A DNA stretch of 9,579 nt from DASZYF01 sp035545535 (GTDB taxonomy: Bacteria > Actinomycetota > Actinomycetes > Mycobacteriales > CAJCIY01), in NCBI GenBank assembly GCA_035545535.1, contig DASZYF010000018.1, positions 1-9,579 of the forward strand, given 5' to 3'. This document shows positions 5,499 to 9,579 of the stretch, one piece after another (within the stretch, counting starts at the first letter, position 1; the number at the start of each line of letters is the position of its first letter). The translations under genes and the position numbers were made by a program. The notes below the pieces were generated by a model that saw only the letters and a program-made list of their open reading frames with translations, was not told the DNA's origin and did no database searches.

Positions 5499-7347
5499 GG
5501 GTGAGGTGGAAGACCGCCACCTGCGGCGTCTCGTACACGAGCTGCGCCCACGGGCGGCCGAGCAGCGCCTGCCAGGCCTGCGCGGTGACCGGGGCCGTGT
5601 GCGCGTTGGCGCCGGGCTCCCGGCCGTCGTAGAAGACGCCGTCGAGGGGGACCTGCTCGTACATGCGCCGGTCCACGAGCAGCCAGCCGACCCGCTCGTC
5701 GCGCAGCCGGCTCAGCATGCGGGGATCGGTGCCGCCGGTCGCCTCCGTGAGCCCCCACGTCGGGAAGTCCGCGACGTAGGTGCCGGTCCCGTACAGCACG
5801 ACGTTCGCGGCGGTCATCGGGTCGGTGACGAACCGGGCGCCCGGCCCGGCGTTGAGCCCGAACCACTGCGCCATCGCGAGCTCCTCCGCGGTCGTGCTGC
5901 CCGCCTGCGCGCCGAGCACGTCGGGCACGGGGAACTGCACGGCCTCGTTCACCTCCACCGCGGTGTTGCCGACGAGCAGCACGACCGAGCAGACCGCGGC
6001 CAGGACGGCCGCCACGGCCGACCCGCTGACGATCCGCCGCGCGTGCCGGCCCAGCGGCCCGTCGGCGAGGAGCAGCAGCCCGGCGGCGAGCACCGGTGAC
6101 ATCACGATGTAGAGGAACGGCCACGACCGGTGCGCCCACACGAGACCGCGGGCGGACGTGAGCAGCGGGATCGACAGCGGGTACGCGAGGGTGAGCGCGA
6201 CCAGAGCCGACCGCACCGCCGGCGCGCGGCGGAGCCGGTCGCGCCCGAGCACGCCGGCCGCGAGCAGCGTGAGCAGCAGCGGCGGGGTGAGGTAGCCGGC
6301 CACCTGCTCGTACACCGGCAGCACGCTGCCCTGGAACGCGTGGTGCGCGGCCCCGTGCTGTCCGTGCAGCAGGCCACGCAGCTCGTCGCCGGTGGGCAGC
6401 ACGTAGTCGACCACCGCCCACCCGGACAGCGACATCCAGGCCGCCGTCGTCGCGCCGGCGAAGGCCGCGAGGCCGATCGAGCGCCGGGTCCACATCGACC
6501 GTCCGGTGTGCACCCGCTGCGCGACCGCGAGCGCGATCAGCGCGACCGTCATGAAGATGCTCGACACGTGGTGCGTGACGACGGTGGCGGCGATGAGCGC
6601 CACGGCGGCCGTGGTCCAGCCGCGGTGCCGGGCGCCCGCCCGGGTCGCCTCGACCACGGCCACGACCGCCCACGCGGCGGTGGCGATGCCGAGCGACTCG
6701 TAGGCGAACTGCGTCGTGAAGAACAGGAAGCCCGGACCGGATGCGTAGAGCAGCACGGACACACCGGCGAGGCGGTCGTCACCGCTGACCGCGAGCGCGA
6801 GACGGTGGACGGCGAGCAGCAGCGCGAGGTGCGCGAGCCCGACCACGAGCAGCGCGCAGCACCACAGCGAGAGGCGGGTGACGACGTGCAACCCGATCGT
6901 CGCCAGGTCCAGGCCCGGGTAGTGCCCGATGACCGGCACCACGCTGTTCGCCACCGGGTGCCCCGCCGCGGCCATGCGCTGCACCTGGCTGAGGTGCAGC
7001 AGCTCGTCGATGAAGCCGGGCTCGGCCGGGCTGCGCAGCACCTTCGGCGCGTAGGTGACGACGGCCAGCAGGACGATCAGCGTCATCCGCAGCGCCCGGC
7101 TCGTCGAGGAGCTGGCGAGGCGTGCGCCGATCGGGACGAAGGCGGCGAGCAGCCCGACCCAGAACAGCGCGTACTTGAGCGTGCCCTCGGCGGCGTAGCC
7201 CGGTCCGGCGTAGTCGAACGCGAGCGCGACGCATCCCACGGTGAAGCCCACGCACGGCCACAGCACGGCGGCGCGCAGCACGGGGATCGTGATGGCCGGC
7301 CGCGGCACGCGGAGGGCGAAGCGGTGCTCCAGGACGGCGGCGGTCAT
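5491..7347 (-). CDS. Polytopic membrane protein, probable GT-C-like glycosyltransferase
   Basis: A 618-residue integral membrane protein with about 11-13 predicted helices (roughly residues 25-460), followed by a soluble C-terminal region of about 155 residues that is likely outside the membrane. The first large loop carries FIDELLHLSQ (D114, E115, H118) and HYPGLD (142-147). Acidic residues in the first extracytoplasmic loop are typical of GT-C enzymes, which move sugars from polyprenyl-phosphate carriers. Other marked motifs are QFAYESLG (213-220) and THH (258-260) inside a helix. It resembles uncharacterised actinobacterial membrane proteins found in polysaccharide loci; an O-antigen-polymerase or ligase-like role is an alternative. 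The ATG at 7347 overlaps the upstream glycosyltransferase stop by 4 nt, and GGAG (7353-7356) sits five bases before it. The longer open frame extending to about 8031 is a shadow inside that glycosyltransferase. The specific sugar and acceptor cannot be read from sequence. Confidence 0.85.
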   Translation of the reverse strand: MTAAVLEHRFALRVPRPAITIPVLRAAVLWPCVGFTVGCVALAFDYAGPGYAAEGTLKYALFWVGLLAAFVPIGARLASSSTSRALRMTLIVLLAVVTYAPKVLRSPAEPGFIDELLHLSQVQRMAAAGHPVANSVVPVIGHYPGLDLATIGLHVVTRLSLWCCALLVVGLAHLALLLAVHRLALAVSGDDRLAGVSVLLYASGPGFLFFTTQFAYESLGIATAAWAVVAVVEATRAGARHRGWTTAAVALIAATVVTHHVSSIFMTVALIALAVAQRVHTGRSMWTRRSIGLAAFAGATTAAWMSLSGWAVVDYVLPTGDELRGLLHGQHGAAHHAFQGSVLPVYEQVAGYLTPPLLLTLLAAGVLGRDRLRRAPAVRSALVALTLAYPLSIPLLTSARGLVWAHRSWPFLYIVMSPVLAAGLLLLADGPLGRHARRIVSGSAVAAVLAAVCSVVLLVGNTAVEVNEAVQFPVPDVLGAQAGSTTAEELAMAQWFGLNAGPGARFVTDPMTAANVVLYGTGTYVADFPTWGLTEATGGTDPRMLSRLRDERVGWLLVDRRMYEQVPLDGVFYDGREPGANAHTAPVTAQAWQALLGRPWAQLVYETPQVAVFHLTPT

Positions 7348-8447
7348 GACCGCTCCAGCACCGCGGTCCGGGACGGGCAGCGCTGCCCGCGGTACATGTC
7401 GATCGTCAGCTGCGCGGTGTGCAGCGGGTCGTAGTGCCGCGCCGCGAGCCGGCGGGCGGCGTCCGCCCACCGTCGCCGCTGCTCCACGTCGGCCAGCGCC
7501 GCGCGCAGCTGCGCGGCGGCGACCGCCGGCTCGTCGTCGAGGACGAGCCCCGCGTCGTGACGACGCAGGTGCATCTCCTCGCCGATGTAGGACGACACCG
7601 CGAGGGGCACGCCGGCCGCCATCGCCTCGAGCACCGCGTTCGACGTCGACTCGTAGCGCGACGTCTGCACGTACAGCGCGGCGCCGGCGAGCGCCGACCG
7701 CTTCTCCGCGTCGAAGATCGGCGGGAGCAGGAAGAAGTTCGGCGACGCCGCGGCCTGCAGCGCACGGGCCCGCCCGGGGTCGTTGCCGTCCGGCTGCCCG
7801 TGCACCACGACATCGGCTTCGGGAAGCCGCTGCGCGATCTGCGCGAGCACGTCGAGCCCCTTGTGCCAGACGTCGTGACGGGCCAGGCACAGCAGCACCG
7901 GCCGTCCGGGTGCGGCACGCCACACCGGCTGGGGGAAGCGGGCGAGCGGTGCGTCGTTCGGCACGATGAAGGTGGGCGTCCGGGTGCCGAGTGCGGCCCG
8001 CACCTCGGCCACCTCGTTCGCGGTGTGGCACACCGCGGCGCGCGAGGCGCGGACGTAGGGGCCGTCGACCGCGCGGATGAACGCGCGCTTGCGGTGCCGT
8101 CCGCGGGCCAGCGCGTCGGGCGCGTACGCCGAGGCGGGGCTCACCACGTAGGGGATGCCCCGGCGTCCGGCGAGCGCGCCGAGCGCCGCCTGCACCGGCC
8201 GGAACACCGAGTAGAAGTGGACGACGTCCGGGGGCGTCTCCCCGGTCAGCGTGCGGGCGACCCGGCGGGCGAGCTCGGCGCCGGACTCGTCGGGGAACGC
8301 CCGCCAGTCGATGACCTCGGGCCGGTGGCCGAGCTCGCGCTGCGCGTCCATGCGGCGACGCAGACCGTCGGGGATGCCGTCGACCTGCAGGCGCTCACCG
8401 CCGACGTTGACGTGCAGGATGCGCAGTGATGTGGGGTCAGCGGACAC
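7344..8447 (-). CDS. GT4-like (GT-B fold) glycosyltransferase
   Basis: A 367-residue retaining-type glycosyltransferase of GT-B fold, probably adding a nucleotide-activated sugar to a surface glycan precursor at the cytoplasmic face. The C-terminal donor half has the LARxxxWHKGLD segment (188-199), in which R190 and K196 fit the diphosphate-binding pair, and an intact E-x7-E motif (E266, E274) followed by AGVPLAVSS. The N-terminal half has ILHVN with a glycine pair (VGGE), the usual first Rossmann strand and acceptor loop. Length is normal for GT4. The GTG at 8447 is supported by AAGGAGGTG (8456-8464), and there is no better start nearby. It overlaps the end of the upstream glycosyltransferase by 11 nt, and its stop overlaps the membrane protein's start by 4 nt, so the three are probably one transcript. 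Donor and acceptor are unknown. Confidence 0.92.
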   Translation of the reverse strand: MSADPTSLRILHVNVGGERLQVDGIPDGLRRRMDAQRELGHRPEVIDWRAFPDESGAELARRVARTLTGETPPDVVHFYSVFRPVQAALGALAGRRGIPYVVSPASAYAPDALARGRHRKRAFIRAVDGPYVRASRAAVCHTANEVAEVRAALGTRTPTFIVPNDAPLARFPQPVWRAAPGRPVLLCLARHDVWHKGLDVLAQIAQRLPEADVVVHGQPDGNDPGRARALQAAASPNFFLLPPIFDAEKRSALAGAALYVQTSRYESTSNAVLEAMAAGVPLAVSSYIGEEMHLRRHDAGLVLDDEPAVAAAQLRAALADVEQRRRWADAARRLAARHYDPLHTAQLTIDMYRGQRCPSRTAVLERS

Positions 8448-9579
8448 GGCGACCGCACCTCCTTCGGACGAGCGCGAGCAGCTCCTGCTCGACGCGTTCG
8501 GTGATGTGGGAGACGGTGAAGCTCTCGGCCCGCCGGGCCCCCGCGGCGCCCATGCGCGCGCGGCGGTCCGGGTCGTCGAGCAGCTCCTGGAGGGCCGCGG
8601 CGAGCGCGGCCGGGTCGCCGGGCGGCACGAGCACTCCGGTGACGCCGTCCTGCACGACGTCGACGAGCCCGCCGGTGCGGCTCGCGACGACGGCCCGCCC
8701 GACGGTCGCGGCCTCGGCCGCGACGTGGCCCCACGGCTCGGCCCAGACCGACGGGACGACGCCGAGCAGCGCGTGCCGCCAGGCCGCCATCACCTGCTCG
8801 TGCGGCACGTCGGTGCGGACGGTGACGCCCGGCCCCCACTCCTGCGGCTGGTCGGCCCGCGGGGTCCCGAGCACGACGAGCGGGGGGCGGCGGCCGAGCC
8901 GGCGGTGCGCGTCGAGCAGCACGTGCACGCCCTTGTGCCGCCCGAGCGCGCCGGCGAACAGCAGGTAGGGCTCGGCGGGCAGGAAGTCCGGGCGCGGTGT
9001 GGTGCGTGCGACGTCGGCCAGCCCGTCCGCCAACGCCGTCGGGATGACGTCGACGGGCCGCTCGACGACGGGCTCCGCGGCGGCGGCGACCGCGCGGGAC
9101 ACGGCGACGATCCGCTCGGCGCGGCGCAGCAGCGTCGCGGTGCTGACCCGCAGCGACGTCGCCAGGGCGGCGGAGCGCAGGGCGCCGTACTGCTCGGTGC
9201 CGCACGCGACGCAGCGGGACAGGCGCGGGCCGGGGCAGGTCCGGCCGATCCGCGGTGCGGGCAGCCGGCTGCGCTTGTGGCAGCCGGCGCTGTAGTCGTG
9301 CAGCGTCCACAGCAGCGGCGGGCTGTCGGCGTGCTTCACCGCGAGGTAGGACCAGGCGATCCAGTTGTGCGCGACGACGACGTCGGGCCGCTCGGCGGCG
9401 ACGAGGCGGCGCAGGGCCGCGGCCACGCCGGGGTCGGGCGCCGGCACGTGCGGCCGGTGGTCGCTGTCGCTGTACGCGCCGGGCACGCGCTCCGCCCACG
9501 CCGACCCGATCCGGTGCACGCGCACGCCGTCGCCGGCATCGCCCTCCGGGCCGGACGCGGTGGTCGCGACCCCCACCAC
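8437..9579 (-). CDS. GT4-like glycosyltransferase with four-cysteine loop, N-terminus outside window
   Basis: The visible part is 380 residues reading in from the right edge; the first codons seen (VVGVATT) look like the second strand of a GT-B fold, so the true start and probably about 30-40 residues are missing. The DVVVAHNW and TLHDYSAGC segments match the GT4 N-terminal half. The donor half has FAGALGRHKG (208-217 of the fragment) and an intact E-x7-E (E281, E289), followed by GRAVVASRTGG. Cysteines at fragment positions 100, 115, 123 and 126 (C-x14-C-x7-C-x2-C) follow the HDY motif. A similar cysteine-bearing loop occurs in a subset of GT4 enzymes and could bind zinc. It is first in the visible glycan block, overlaps the next gene by 11 nt, and probably acts in the same surface polysaccharide pathway. 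The sugar is unknown. Confidence 0.9.
   Translation of the reverse strand: MVGVATTASGPEGDAGDGVRVHRIGSAWAERVPGAYSDSDHRPHVPAPDPGVAAALRRLVAAERPDVVVAHNWIAWSYLAVKHADSPPLLWTLHDYSAGCHKRSRLPAPRIGRTCPGPRLSRCVACGTEQYGALRSAALATSLRVSTATLLRRAERIVAVSRAVAAAAEPVVERPVDVIPTALADGLADVARTTPRPDFLPAEPYLLFAGALGRHKGVHVLLDAHRRLGRRPPLVVLGTPRADQPQEWGPGVTVRTDVPHEQVMAAWRHALLGVVPSVWAEPWGHVAAEAATVGRAVVASRTGGLVDVVQDGVTGVLVPPGDPAALAAALQELLDDPDRRARMGAAGARRAESFTVSHITERVEQELLALVRRRCGRRVR
8456..8464 (-). promoter_or_regulatory. Strong Shine-Dalgarno for the 7344-8447 glycosyltransferase
   Basis: AAGGAGGTG on the minus strand is a near-perfect anti-16S match, 10 nt from the end of GGAGG to the GTG at 8447. It lies inside the last codons of the upstream gene. 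It decides the start and suggests that this gene is translated well on its own, not only by coupling. Confidence 0.75.

Noticed and set aside
6130..7434. Plus-strand open frame (434 codons) opposite the membrane protein
   Set aside because: Its translation is Arg/Gly/His/Glu-rich with no domain, and it opposes a convincing polytopic membrane protein coupled to its neighbours.
7348..8031. Upstream extension of the membrane-protein frame to about 8031
   Set aside because: The extension is out of frame with, and buried in, the glycosyltransferase carrying an intact E-x7-E motif. The ATG at 7347 has a GGAG site and the usual ATGA overlap.

Overview
The window is very GC-rich, with G or C at almost every third codon position, densely packed overlapping genes and frequent GTG starts. 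This points to a high-GC actinobacterium (Actinomycetota). Nothing in the window fixes the genus. There are no RNA genes, insertion sequences or CRISPR arrays.

Layout: (1) At 1-423, minus strand, is the first part of a secreted protein with a clear signal peptide and a PKD-like fold; it runs off the left edge. (2) At 424-754 is a divergent, gene-free regulatory stretch. It holds a CRP-like dyad, a tandem 8-bp repeat, a cluster of GTGAC/GTCAC motifs and two overlapping potential hairpins. (3) At 755-5468, plus strand, is a three-gene signalling operon joined by two ATGA stop/start overlaps: a REC-PAS-PAS-PAS-GGDEF-EAL cyclic-di-GMP protein with an extra C-terminal helix-turn-helix, a soluble PAS histidine kinase, and a stand-alone Rcp1-like receiver. 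(4) At 5491-9579, minus strand and convergent with the operon, is a three-gene surface-glycan block read from right to left: a GT4-type glycosyltransferase cut by the right edge, a second GT4-type glycosyltransferase, and a polytopic membrane protein that is probably GT-C-like. These genes also overlap (11 nt, then 4 nt).

How the parts may work together (inference): the kinase senses something in the cytoplasm through its PAS domain and can phosphorylate two receivers, one free and one controlling a protein with apparently intact diguanylate cyclase and phosphodiesterase active sites. Cyclic-di-GMP commonly controls exopolysaccharide, adhesion and development, and both neighbouring blocks encode surface functions. 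A locus coupling signalling to cell-surface output is therefore plausible, but the sequence shows only proximity. The most unusual single element is the recombinase-like HTH fused after the EAL domain, which could give the cyclic-di-GMP enzyme a direct DNA-binding role.
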